A DNA stretch of 64,000 nt from G965261475 sp965261475 [NCBI: bacterium] (lineage in GTDB: Bacteria; SAR324; XYD2-FULL-50-16), in contig OZ253454.1 in the NCBI GenBank assembly GCA_965261475.1, forward strand, positions 1,488,001 through 1,552,000, given 5' to 3'. The notes beneath the pieces are model-generated. The model worked only from the letters and a program-made list of their open reading frames with translations. It made no database searches and had not been told where the DNA came from. Positions 27,265-36,316 of this stretch are shown piece by piece. How positions within the stretch are numbered: the first letter of the stretch is position 1; each line of letters begins with the position of its first letter. A program made the translations under genes and the position numbers.

Positions 27265-27614
27265 AACATACAAAAATAAAAAATATATTTTATGCTTTTT
27301 TTTATTCTATACAAGGACTTCGCACTGTTTTTTTACAGGAGCGAGCCTTTAGACAAGAGGTTTTTTTAGCAGTAATACTTTCAATTATCGCTTGGTATTT
27401 TGCAGAGTCCAAAGCGGAGTTTTTATTTTTAGAAGCTACTTTGTTATTTGTGATGTTGGTAGAGCTTTTGAACTCTAGTTTAGAAAAATTTACTGATCTA
27501 GTGAAGCCAGAATTTCACAAATCAGCAAAAGCTATTAAAGATATGGGTTCAGCTGCTGTTTTTTTAGCGTTTCTTGTTGTTATTTTGGTGTGGTGCGCTA
27601 TCTTATTGTTTTAA
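27240..27614 (+). CDS. dgkA: Diacylglycerol kinase
   Basis: DgkA is the small membrane kinase that recycles diacylglycerol (or undecaprenol in some Gram-positives) by phosphorylation. The 124-residue protein has three membrane segments and the family motifs ERAFRQE, VELLNSSLEKFTD and AKAIKDMGSAAV, which contain the catalytic Glu and the metal and ATP ligands. The start codon lies inside manC (25-base overlap). holB begins 2 bases after its stop, so the three genes are probably one transcript. Confidence 0.94.
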   Translation: MGKHTNKLKHTKIKNIFYAFFYSIQGLRTVFLQERAFRQEVFLAVILSIIAWYFAESKAEFLFLEATLLFVMLVELLNSSLEKFTDLVKPEFHKSAKAIKDMGSAAVFLAFLVVILVWCAILLF

Positions 27615-27615
27615 A

Positions 27616-28593
27616 ATGTTTTCTAAAATTGTTGGTTTAGAGCAAATAACGCAAAGATTAACCCAAGCAATTAGCTCAGGCAGCATGGCTTCTGCGTATC
27701 TTTTCGTCGGCAAGCAAGGCAGGGGGAAGAGTTTTTTAGCAAGACAGCTAGCCCAAACTATACTTTGTTGCAATCAAAACGCATGTAACAGTTGTGCGTC
27801 TTGCTCTTTTTTAAAAAAAGACAATCACCCTGATTTTTTAGTTTTGAAGCAAAGAAAAAACTTTATAGAAATATCGCAAATACAAGAGCTCTCTCAAGAA
27901 ATCATCATGCCTCCCATTGTTTCTGCTTTTAGAGTAGTTTTTGTCAAAGAAGTAGAAAATATGAATATTGAATCAGCGAATGCTTTTTTAAAAATTTTAG
28001 AAGAACCGCCTACTTCTTGTCGTTTTGTTTTATCTACCACTAATGATCAAGCCATACTAGATACTATAGCTTCTCGTTGCCAAAAGATATTTTTTCCAGA
28101 ATTTTCTTTATTTGAGGTAGAGAAAATTATTTTGCAAACTACAAATTTACAAAGAGAAGTAGTCAAATGGAGTTTTCCGTTTCATAAATCTGGTATTCAA
28201 AAAGAATGGTTGCAAGAGTTAGATAAATTTTTTCAAACACGCCAAACAATTTGGGAATTATTGAGCGTAGCAAACTTAGAGAGATTTATAGAGTTGCTAA
28301 ATTTTGGAGAATCACAAGAGAAAGAAAATACATTTTTTGCTTGTTTTTTTTTTGTATTAGCCTTTTTTTATGACCTATGGCTTTTTTCTCTTCAAAAAGA
28401 TCCCGCCGAAGAGTTTCTTTATAGCCCTGATTTACAAAATTTTACTAAAAAGGCAATAAGCCGCTACAATCTTGGCAAAATTTATAAGCTTTTTCAAAAT
28501 ACCATGCAAGTAGAAGCGTCAATCAAAAAATTTATCAACAAACCTTTAGGCTGGAATAGCTTAATTATTCAAATAAAAAATTCTCTTTCTTAA
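27616..28593 (+). CDS. holB: DNA polymerase III delta' subunit
   Basis: HolB is a clamp-loader subunit that helps load DnaN on primed DNA. The 326-residue protein has a AAA+ N-terminal domain with a P-loop GKQGRGKS, a zinc-binding module (CNQNACNSCASC), and the conserved NAFLKILEEPP and SRCQKIFF segments with the SRC arginine finger. The P-loop looks intact, unlike E. coli delta'. A longer in-frame start upstream (27574) lies inside dgkA, and the ATG at 27616 gives the family's normal N terminus (FSKIVGLEQ). Confidence 0.93.
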   Translation: MFSKIVGLEQITQRLTQAISSGSMASAYLFVGKQGRGKSFLARQLAQTILCCNQNACNSCASCSFLKKDNHPDFLVLKQRKNFIEISQIQELSQEIIMPPIVSAFRVVFVKEVENMNIESANAFLKILEEPPTSCRFVLSTTNDQAILDTIASRCQKIFFPEFSLFEVEKIILQTTNLQREVVKWSFPFHKSGIQKEWLQELDKFFQTRQTIWELLSVANLERFIELLNFGESQEKENTFFACFFFVLAFFYDLWLFSLQKDPAEEFLYSPDLQNFTKKAISRYNLGKIYKLFQNTMQVEASIKKFINKPLGWNSLIIQIKNSLS

Positions 28594-28692
28594 ACTAAAA
28601 ACTTGCAAGAGTTTGTAGATTATGCAATAAACATACAAAAAAGATAAGATTTTTATAATTATTTTTTATTTTTTAGCAAGGAGAATATAGCG

Positions 28693-30291
28693 ATGAGTAT
28701 GAAGCTGCAGGTAAAAATGAGTCAGCGGTTGATGATGAATCCACAATTGCAGCAAGCAATAAAGCTTTTGCAAATGTCTAGGTTAGAGATGGAGCAATTT
28801 ATTCAACAAAACTTATTAGAAAACCCTGTATTAGAAGAAGTAGAAAATATATCTGAGCCAACGCTAGACAGCGAAGATGTTTCTGATGAGCATTCTCAAG
28901 AACAAGATTTTTTAGACACTATTGACCCTGACTACGATTACGAATCTTACAATACAGAATATGAAACTTCTAGCAAAGTCAAAGAAACTGATTTTAATGA
29001 GCAACAAAATATTCTTGAAACTACTCTTAGCAAAGATATTACTTTATCTGAAAACCTAATCAAACAAATTAGTGTTGGGGATTTTAATGCTTTAGAAAAA
29101 TATATTCTTTGTTATTTAGCAAACAATCTTTACGAAAATGGTTATCTTTGTGGAAGTCTAGCGGAACTTTTGGCGTCTAGCAAAGAGGCTCTAGATACCG
29201 TACAAAGCTTATATGCTAAATATACCCTTAATAGAGAGCTTGAGCTAGCTGCTAGATGGGCTTTTTGTAGTACAGAGTATCAGAAAAAATTAAAACAAGA
29301 ACAAAGTAATTTTCATTGTAAAGTAGAGGCAATACCTGCTAAAGCTATTTTTGTGGCAAACACTTTACTATTAGAGATTCAAAAATTATATCCTCTAGGT
29401 TGTGGAAGTAGGTCTTTGCAAGAATGCTTGAGTGTGCAAGCTAGAGAGAGGTTTGCTGCTCACTCACTAGAGTATCTTATGTTGTCGGAGCATTGGCATT
29501 TTTTTATAAATAAAAAATATAAAATGCTTGCTAAGAAACTAGGTTGCAGTGTAGAAAATATAGAAAAATCAGCAAAAAAAATCCAAACTCTAACCCCATT
29601 TCCTGGCAATGTTTTTATTACCAAGGAAGCAGAGACAATCATACCAGATGTTTATCTTATAAAGCAAAATGGAGAGTATAAAATACGGCTAAATAACAAA
29701 TTTCATAAATTTCATGTTAATCCTTACTATAAAAAAATAATCGAGGATTATAGTAAAAAAAAAATTTATCAATCTAATATTGTTTCAGACAAAGAAGTAT
29801 CTCAGCGTTATATTTTAGAAAAAGTCAGAGCGGGAGAGTGGCTCATAAAAAATATTGAACAAAGACAAGAAACCATACAAAAGGTGTCTGAAAGCATTCT
29901 AAAAAAACAACACAAATTTTTTCAAAGAGGAAAAGAATATTTACGACCTATGGTGCTTAAAGATATAGCGCAAGATATAGGAATGCACGAATCAACAGTG
30001 AGTAGAATTACTAATCGCAAATATATTTGTACACCTCGTGGCACTTTTGAGCTAAAATATTTTTTTTCTAGCGGTATAGAACAAGCAAGCGGAGAAGTTG
30101 TTTCTTCTTTGAGTATCAAGGAATATATTCGTCAAATTATTTCTAAGGAAAATCTCAAAAAACCTGTTACAGATGATTATATTGTCATTGAACTTGCAAA
30201 AAAGAAAGATATTAAACTTGCTCGTCGTACTATTGCTAAATATCGTGAAGCGATGGGTATTCTTTCCTCTAACAAAAGGCGTTTAAGATAG
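28693..30291 (+). CDS. rpoN: RNA polymerase sigma-54 factor
   Basis: RpoN directs RNA polymerase to -24/-12 promoters and needs an AAA+ activator. The 532-residue protein has region I at the N terminus (SQRLMMNPQLQQAIKLLQMSRLEM), an acidic region II (about 48-110), the core-binding domain, the helix-turn-helix around HESTVSRITNRKYICTP, and the RpoN box ARRTIAKYRE (510-519) that reads the -24 element. The ribosome binding site, aaggag 11 bases before the ATG, is one of the best in the window. No activator gene is seen nearby. Confidence 0.97.
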   Translation: MSMKLQVKMSQRLMMNPQLQQAIKLLQMSRLEMEQFIQQNLLENPVLEEVENISEPTLDSEDVSDEHSQEQDFLDTIDPDYDYESYNTEYETSSKVKETDFNEQQNILETTLSKDITLSENLIKQISVGDFNALEKYILCYLANNLYENGYLCGSLAELLASSKEALDTVQSLYAKYTLNRELELAARWAFCSTEYQKKLKQEQSNFHCKVEAIPAKAIFVANTLLLEIQKLYPLGCGSRSLQECLSVQARERFAAHSLEYLMLSEHWHFFINKKYKMLAKKLGCSVENIEKSAKKIQTLTPFPGNVFITKEAETIIPDVYLIKQNGEYKIRLNNKFHKFHVNPYYKKIIEDYSKKKIYQSNIVSDKEVSQRYILEKVRAGEWLIKNIEQRQETIQKVSESILKKQHKFFQRGKEYLRPMVLKDIAQDIGMHESTVSRITNRKYICTPRGTFELKYFFSSGIEQASGEVVSSLSIKEYIRQIISKENLKKPVTDDYIVIELAKKKDIKLARRTIAKYREAMGILSSNKRRLR

Positions 30292-30308
30292 AAATATAAT
30301 CAACAACA

Positions 30309-31259
30309 ATGGACCAATTAACACAACTTAGTAGCTATACAGAGGTTGTAGCTGATACAGGAGAAATAGAACTACTTAAAAAATACACTCCATTAGATGC
30401 TACCACCAATCCTAGCTTGATCTTGAAAGCTCTACAAAAATCAAAATATCAATCTCTATTAGCAAAAGCCGTCAAAGATGCAAAAACTAGGGGAGGTAGC
30501 AAGAGTGATATATTGGATTTTGCTTTAAAAAAAACAGCTGTTTTTTTTGGAGTAGAGATTTTAAATCTGATAAAAGGCAGAGTATCTACAGAAATTGATG
30601 CAAGGCTTTCTTTTGATACTCAAGGAAGCATCGCTCAAGCGAAACAAATTATCAATCTCTATGAGCAAAATGGTGTAGCTAAAAATAGAGTGCTGATTAA
30701 AATTGCTGCTACTTGGGAAGGATTACAAGCTGCTTTACAATTAGAAAAAGAAGGTATTTGTTGCAATATCACCTTGCTTTTTACCTTTTGTCAGGCGGTA
30801 GTTGCAGCGCAAGTAAGGAGCTATCTTATTTCTCCTTTTGTTGGTAGAATTTTGGATTGGTATCAGTATCAGCAACCTAACGCAGATTTTAATGGCAGCA
30901 AAGATCCAGGAGTGCAATTTGTAAGTAAAATTTATTATTACTACAAAAAATACAATATCAAAACAATTGTGATGGGAGCAAGTTTTCGTAATACAGAACA
31001 AATAAGACAACTTGCAGGTTGTGATAAACTAACGATTAGTCCAGAGCTTCTACAAGAGTTAGCAACTCAAACAACGCCTTTGGTAAGAAAATTAAAACCT
31101 CTGCCTACTAATAGCCGTGAGGCTTGTTGTTTTACAGAAAACGATTTTCGTCTTGCTTTGAATAATGACGCTATGGCGACAGAAAAACTTGCAGCAGGTA
31201 TTCGGAAGTTTAGTGAAGATACACAAAAACTAGAGCAGCTTATTTGCAAGAGGTTGTAA
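30309..31259 (+). CDS. tal: Transaldolase, TalB type
   Basis: Transaldolase moves a three-carbon dihydroxyacetone unit between sugar phosphates in the non-oxidative pentose phosphate pathway. The 316-residue length fits the TalB subfamily. DATTNPSLILKA is the N-terminal signature. The Schiff-base lysine lies in VLIKIAATWEGLQAA. NITLLFTFCQAVVAAQ, SPFVGRILDW and VMGASFRNTEQI follow in family order. The gene ends 4 bases before the stop of the convergent prpD gene. Confidence 0.95.
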   Translation: MDQLTQLSSYTEVVADTGEIELLKKYTPLDATTNPSLILKALQKSKYQSLLAKAVKDAKTRGGSKSDILDFALKKTAVFFGVEILNLIKGRVSTEIDARLSFDTQGSIAQAKQIINLYEQNGVAKNRVLIKIAATWEGLQAALQLEKEGICCNITLLFTFCQAVVAAQVRSYLISPFVGRILDWYQYQQPNADFNGSKDPGVQFVSKIYYYYKKYNIKTIVMGASFRNTEQIRQLAGCDKLTISPELLQELATQTTPLVRKLKPLPTNSREACCFTENDFRLALNNDAMATEKLAAGIRKFSEDTQKLEQLICKRL

Positions 31260-31263
31260 ATTT

Positions 31264-32781
31264 TTAAAATATTCCCTTAACGCTGGAGCTAGTTAGAGGC
31301 TGCAGGTCTGAAACGGGGTTTAATCTTAGCAGTTCTTTGTTTGATAACACTGGAAGTTTTTGTACTAATTTTAAAAACATATTCTGTTCTTTTTCAGAAA
31401 TCAATTTTTCACTCAGTGTTAAAAATTTGTTGATATAGTGTTTTCTTTGAAAAGGGTTTTTTCCTAGCGGGTGAGCATTAGCAATTGCTTTGTTTGCTAT
31501 TATTTTTTCTCCTGATTGAAGTATAATTTCTAGCTCGCCTCCAAAAGCTTTTTCTTGCGGGTTGTTTGAGTGGTATCTTTTTGTCCACTGATGATCTTCT
31601 GTAGTTACTATTTTGTGCCATAGTTTTACAGTATCTGCTCTGTTTGCACGCTCAGGAGCATAGGAGTTTATATGGTGCCATTTACCGTCTTGCAGTGCTA
31701 CTGCTAGTATATACATAATAGAATGATCTAAAGTTTCTCTGCTTGCTTGTGGATTGATTTTTTGCGGATCGTTTGCTCCACTACCAATTACATGATGAGT
31801 ATGATGTGAAGTGTGTAGTATAATTTTTTTTACTTGACTCCAATCTCCCTTAATTTTTTCTTTAACTATATCTCCAAGTTCAAACGCTAAATCTATAAGG
31901 GCTTGGCTTTGATATTCTGCAGAATGCTCTTTAGTGTAGCTTTCTAAAATAGATTTTCTTGGCTCTTCAGATTCTGGTAGTAGAATTTTATAGTTAGCGT
32001 CTTTACCGTCCAACATACAAGCAACTACACTCTCTTCTCCTTCGTAAATTGGGCTTGGTGATTTTTCACCTCTCATGCATCTATCAATAGCTTCAATAGC
32101 TAGTTTACCAGCGTGTGATGGTGCAAAAGCTTTCCAACTAGAAATTTCTCCTTTACGAGATTGTCTAGTAGTACAAGCTGTGTGTAGTGCTTGATTGATA
32201 GCTTGAAAAACAGTGTCTACAGGTAGTTGCAAAAGCGTACCTATGCCTCCTGTTACGCTAGGCGCTAGATGGGCTATATGATCTATTTTGTGCTTGTGCA
32301 AACAAATAGCTCTAACTAAATTTATTTGTATCTCATAACTTGTCAAAATAGCATGTAGTAAGTCTAGCCCCGTTTTTTGACATTGTTGGGCGGTAGCTAA
32401 AAGAGGAGGAATATTATCTCCTGGGTGACTGTAATCTGCAGCTAAATAAGTATCATGGAAGTCCAACTCTCTAACTGCAGTGCAGTTAGCCCAAGCAGCC
32501 CATTCTGCTCCTACTTGTAACTTAAATGGCATTCCAAAGATACTAGCTCCATTTTTTCTACGGTGTGTTTTTGCCATTTCTCTAGCGGTAATTACTGGAG
32601 CCCTATTCCAAGAAGCAATTGCAACTGCAGCGTTATCAATAATACGATTGATAACCATTTGTACAGCTTCATTGTCTAATTTTGCTTTTTGTACAGAAAG
32701 TTCTGCTAATTTCCAAGCTAATTGTTTTTTTTTAGCTAGTAATTCTTTTTCAGGATATACCTTGAGTAAATGTTCCTTCAA
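31264..32781 (-). CDS. prpD: 2-methylcitrate dehydratase PrpD (MmgE/PrpD family)
   Basis: PrpD dehydrates 2-methylcitrate in the methylcitrate cycle that burns propionyl-CoA. The 505-residue length and the motifs REMAKTHRRKNGASIFG, ELDFHDTYLAADYSHPGDNIPP, SSWKAFAPSHAGKLAI and TLDHSIMYILAVALQDG fit the long PrpD type. The frame starts with TTG at 32781. The family's usual N terminus (KEHxxxVYP) follows directly, so this start is credible. It is followed upstream on the same strand by an acuI-like gene after 160 bases. Methylcitrate synthase and lyase are not in the window, so the exact substrate within MmgE/PrpD stays open. Confidence 0.88.
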   Translation of the reverse strand: MKEHLLKVYPEKELLAKKKQLAWKLAELSVQKAKLDNEAVQMVINRIIDNAAVAIASWNRAPVITAREMAKTHRRKNGASIFGMPFKLQVGAEWAAWANCTAVRELDFHDTYLAADYSHPGDNIPPLLATAQQCQKTGLDLLHAILTSYEIQINLVRAICLHKHKIDHIAHLAPSVTGGIGTLLQLPVDTVFQAINQALHTACTTRQSRKGEISSWKAFAPSHAGKLAIEAIDRCMRGEKSPSPIYEGEESVVACMLDGKDANYKILLPESEEPRKSILESYTKEHSAEYQSQALIDLAFELGDIVKEKIKGDWSQVKKIILHTSHHTHHVIGSGANDPQKINPQASRETLDHSIMYILAVALQDGKWHHINSYAPERANRADTVKLWHKIVTTEDHQWTKRYHSNNPQEKAFGGELEIILQSGEKIIANKAIANAHPLGKNPFQRKHYINKFLTLSEKLISEKEQNMFLKLVQKLPVLSNKELLRLNPVSDLQPLTSSSVKGIF

Positions 32782-32941
32782 TTTTAGCTTATTATATGTA
32801 GATTTGATGAGTTATGATCACAGCAAAATTTTTAGTTTGTTTTCTTAAATATTTTTTAATTTTAAATAGTGTTTGAATGTTTGAGAATTATTTAATTGGT
32901 TGTTTTTTACTGAAGTTCAGTAAATGTAATATATTTTATCA

Positions 32942-33925
32942 CTAAATTTTGACTACAACTCTTTTAGCTAGTTTGCCATCTAGTAATTCTGCTGCTTTTT
33001 TTGCAGCTAGTGATAAAGGAATGATTTCACTCATTTGCTTGCATTCTACTGGAGTTATTAGCTCCGCAATTTTTTTCCATGCTCTTTTTCTGTTTTTAAG
33101 AGGTTGTGTTACAGAATTAATTCCTACCATAGTTATTCCCCGTAAAATAAATGGCATCATAGTTGTATTTAGGTTACTACCTCCTGTTAAGCCACATACG
33201 GCAACTACGCCATTATTGTCAGTAGCAGTTAAAATACTAGCAAGTACATCTGAGCCCACAGTGTCTATGGCTGCTGCCCATTGAGTTTTTTCCAGTGCTT
33301 TAGTAAAGGTTTTTAACTCAGCTCGGCGACGAATTTCTTTTGCTCCTTGTTTTCTTAAAATATTAAATTGCTCTTCTTTGCCTGTAAAAGCTATAACCTC
33401 AAACCCAAGTTTTCGCAAGAATAACACTGCAAAGCTTCCTACGCCTCCGCTAGCTCCTGTAACCGCAACTCTGCCTTTGGCAGGGCTAATGCCGTGGTCT
33501 AATAGAGCTAAAATACAAAGCATGCTAGTATAACCCGCAGTGCCTATTGCCATACAACTTTGCATATCTAGTTCTTTAGGAATTTTTTGTAGCCATTTTG
33601 CTGGAATTTGAGCTCTTTGAGCTAGACCTCCCCAATATTTTTCTCCAATTTCCCAGCCATTTATAAATACAGGAGTGCCTTTTTTAAATTTGCCGCTAAG
33701 ATCTTTTATTACTTTACCTGCTAGGTCTATACCAGGCACCATAGGAAAACTTCTAGCAATAGGAGCTTTGTTTAGCAAGGCAAGGGCATCTTTATAGTTT
33801 ATGGTGCTATAAGCTACATCCAACAACACTTCATTTTGAGGCAAATAGTCAATTTGCTTTAGTTTACAAGTAACTTCTAGATCTTTTTCAATGAGCCATC
33901 CTGTAAAAGGCGGTATTTTTTCCAT
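32942..33925 (-). CDS. acuI: Acryloyl-CoA reductase-like MDR oxidoreductase (AcuI/YhdH family)
   Basis: This 327-residue zinc-free medium-chain reductase belongs to the YhdH/AcuI group, whose characterised members reduce acryloyl-CoA to propionyl-CoA with NADPH. Motifs are YSTINYKDALAL, MVPGIDLAGKV, MAIGTAGYTSMLC and the nucleotide-binding VTGASGGVGSFAV. The order acuI-like then prpD suggests a route from acryloyl-CoA to propionyl-CoA and on to the methylcitrate cycle. This is inference from context. Other family members act on quinones or other enoyl thioesters. Confidence 0.88.
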   Translation of the reverse strand: MEKIPPFTGWLIEKDLEVTCKLKQIDYLPQNEVLLDVAYSTINYKDALALLNKAPIARSFPMVPGIDLAGKVIKDLSGKFKKGTPVFINGWEIGEKYWGGLAQRAQIPAKWLQKIPKELDMQSCMAIGTAGYTSMLCILALLDHGISPAKGRVAVTGASGGVGSFAVLFLRKLGFEVIAFTGKEEQFNILRKQGAKEIRRRAELKTFTKALEKTQWAAAIDTVGSDVLASILTATDNNGVVAVCGLTGGSNLNTTMMPFILRGITMVGINSVTQPLKNRKRAWKKIAELITPVECKQMSEIIPLSLAAKKAAELLDGKLAKRVVVKI

Positions 33926-34112
33926 GTTTTTACGATTAAAAAATTTATCAGTATCTTTTAGCTAATTTGTTATCTTTATCTTTCACAGCGTTTTATTGAT
34001 TTTGTTCAATTTTTAGAGCAATCAAAAATTTTAGGATATAGCATAATATTTACTCAAAATAACTACAAAATAAATCTATTGTTTTAGCAAGAAATAGTTT
34101 TACTGATTTTTA

Positions 34113-34592
34113 TTATTTACAGTCCAAAGCAGCTTCTCCTGTGCGAGAGACTTCTAAAACTTTGTAGTGCGCCCTGAAGTGTTTTAGCATTTGATCAATT
34201 TCTTGTCCATCACCTAAATATTCAAAACAAACAAAGTTTTTGTTTTGTACGCGAATCGATGAGGGTAGTTTATGAATATCATCTAGAATTTTTTGCTCGT
34301 TTTCCTTTAGCAATTTTATTTTAACTAGAGCCAGCTCTCTTATTACAGCTTTGCCTATCTCTATGAGTTTTGCTTCATAAACATAGACGATATTTTTTAA
34401 GAGTTTTATAATTTTCTGAATATTTTTTTCGCTTTCAAAACACACAAGAGTCAATCTTTGTATTCCTTCTTCTCTGCTTTCCCCTGAGCAGATAGAATGC
34501 AGGTTATAGCCACGAGAGCCTAGTAACTCTATAACACGAGATAAAGCACCAAATCTATCTTCTAATAGTATAGAAATAATTTTTTTATCCAT
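34113..34592 (-). CDS. ilvH: Acetolactate synthase small (regulatory) subunit
   Basis: IlvH gives acetohydroxyacid synthase its valine feedback control. The 159-residue protein opens with an ACT domain (ISILLEDRFGALSRVIELLGSRGYNLHSI) and has the C-terminal regulatory domain typical of IlvH/IlvN. The ATG overlaps the ilvB stop by one base (TAATG), so translation is coupled and subunit ratios are likely matched. Confidence 0.95.
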   Translation of the reverse strand: MDKKIISILLEDRFGALSRVIELLGSRGYNLHSICSGESREEGIQRLTLVCFESEKNIQKIIKLLKNIVYVYEAKLIEIGKAVIRELALVKIKLLKENEQKILDDIHKLPSSIRVQNKNFVCFEYLGDGQEIDQMLKHFRAHYKVLEVSRTGEAALDCK

Positions 34593-36316
34593 TAAGTTGT
34601 CGGTTTGTGGTTTTTATCTATAATAATATCTTGTAGTCTAGCGCCAGATGGAATCATAGGGTAGACATGGGCGTCTGGATCAATGAGGTATTCTACTAAA
34701 ATAGGACCCTTTTCTTTTAACATTTTTTTAATAGAATTTACTACATCTTCTTTTTTATTAACTCTAATAGCTGGAATTCCAAAAGATTCTGCTAAACGAA
34801 TAAAGTTAGGATTTTGATCAAAAATAGTACTAGCGTATCTGTTGTTCCAAAAAAAATCTTGCCATTGTTTTACCATTCCTAAATTGTTATTATTGAAAAT
34901 TAAAATTTTGACGGGAATATCGTATGAGCGAATAGTTGCAAGCTCTTGCATATTCATCTGGAAGCCTCCATCTCCGCTAATAGCAATTGTTGGTCTGTCT
35001 GTTTTGTGTATGGCGACACCTATAGCAGCAGGCAAGCAAAAACCCATAGTGCCTAAGCCTCCTGAGGTAATTTGAGTTCTGGGGTATTTATATTCGTAGT
35101 GTAAACAAGTAAACATTTGATGTTGCCCTACATCGGTCACTATATAGGCGTTGCCTTGGGTGATTTCTGATATTTTTTTTACAATATATTCTGGACGAAT
35201 TTTTTTATTGATACTAGGGGATTTGTCGTAGTTAGGAGGTGGGAAGTTTTTTTTCATTGTTTGTAGTTCGTTTATCCATTTTTTATGATCTAGTTTATGG
35301 GCAATTTTGTTGATAGCTTGCAAAAAAATTTTGGCATCACACCTTATTTTTATATTTGCCTTTTTTATCTTATCTAAGCTACTTCTATCTACATCTATAT
35401 GAATAATTTTTGCTTGTATTAAAAAATCATCTACCTTGCCGGTTACTCTGTCGTCAAATCTAGTTCCAATTGCTAGTACTACATCTGTTTTCGTCATAGC
35501 AGTATTAGCGGTATAGTTACCGTGCATACCAATCATCCCTAGACATAGTTTGTGTGATTGAGGAAAAACACCTTGTCCCAAAATAGTGGTAGCTATTGGT
35601 ATGTTTGTTTTGGTTATAAAGTTAAAAATTTCTTCTGCAGCGTTGCTAATTACTAACCCTCCTCCTCCATAGATCAAAGGTTTTTCGGCTACTTTGATTA
35701 ACTCCCAGATAGCTTTGATATCTTTGCTAGCAACGCTGGTGTTTGGTTGGTAGCCCCTGCATTTTTCCTTAGCAAATTTTTTAAGTTTTTTGGTATCAAT
35801 AAACTCTTTTTGTATGTCTACTGGAACATCGATCACTACAGGACCTGGTCTTCCTGTTTCTGCAATATAAAAAGATTTTTCTAAGATGGCTTTGAGGTCA
35901 GTTATATCATTGATCAAAAAATTGTGTTTGGTAATAGGACGAGTGATACCAATGACATTCGTTTCTTGAAAGGCATCCGTACCTAAGACAGGTCTGCGGA
36001 CTTGCCCACAAATTACTATCAAAGGTACAGAATCTAACATAGCATCGGCTATACCTGTAACGCAATTTGTAGCTCCAGGTCCAGAGGTTACGATTACTAT
36101 CCCTGCTTTTCCTGTTACCTTCGCTAAACCTTCTGCGGCGTGAGTGGCTCCTTGCTCGTGCCGCACTAAAATTAACTTTGCTTCAGGGTAGTTTAGCAGT
36201 TCATCAAACAAGGGAATTACACAGCCTCCCGGGTAGCCAAAAATTTTTTTAACTCCTTGCTCCAGCAGGGTTTCTATAATAATTTGCGAGCCGCTGATTT
36301 TGTTTTTTTTTTTCAT
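34592..36316 (-). CDS. ilvB: Acetolactate synthase large subunit
   Basis: This is the thiamine-diphosphate-dependent catalytic subunit of acetohydroxyacid synthase, the first common enzyme of isoleucine, valine and leucine synthesis. It has 574 residues. FGYPGGCVIPLFDEL and RHEQGATHAAEGLAK contain the activating glutamate. GPGATNCVTGIADA, the FAD region and the C-terminal ThDP motif SGDGGFQMNMQELATI with Asn-Asn-Asn are all present. The ATG at 36316 overlaps the hemE TGA by one base. A TTG one codon earlier is less likely. Confidence 0.96.
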   Translation of the reverse strand: MKKKNKISGSQIIIETLLEQGVKKIFGYPGGCVIPLFDELLNYPEAKLILVRHEQGATHAAEGLAKVTGKAGIVIVTSGPGATNCVTGIADAMLDSVPLIVICGQVRRPVLGTDAFQETNVIGITRPITKHNFLINDITDLKAILEKSFYIAETGRPGPVVIDVPVDIQKEFIDTKKLKKFAKEKCRGYQPNTSVASKDIKAIWELIKVAEKPLIYGGGGLVISNAAEEIFNFITKTNIPIATTILGQGVFPQSHKLCLGMIGMHGNYTANTAMTKTDVVLAIGTRFDDRVTGKVDDFLIQAKIIHIDVDRSSLDKIKKANIKIRCDAKIFLQAINKIAHKLDHKKWINELQTMKKNFPPPNYDKSPSINKKIRPEYIVKKISEITQGNAYIVTDVGQHQMFTCLHYEYKYPRTQITSGGLGTMGFCLPAAIGVAIHKTDRPTIAISGDGGFQMNMQELATIRSYDIPVKILIFNNNNLGMVKQWQDFFWNNRYASTIFDQNPNFIRLAESFGIPAIRVNKKEDVVNSIKKMLKEKGPILVEYLIDPDAHVYPMIPSGARLQDIIIDKNHKPTT

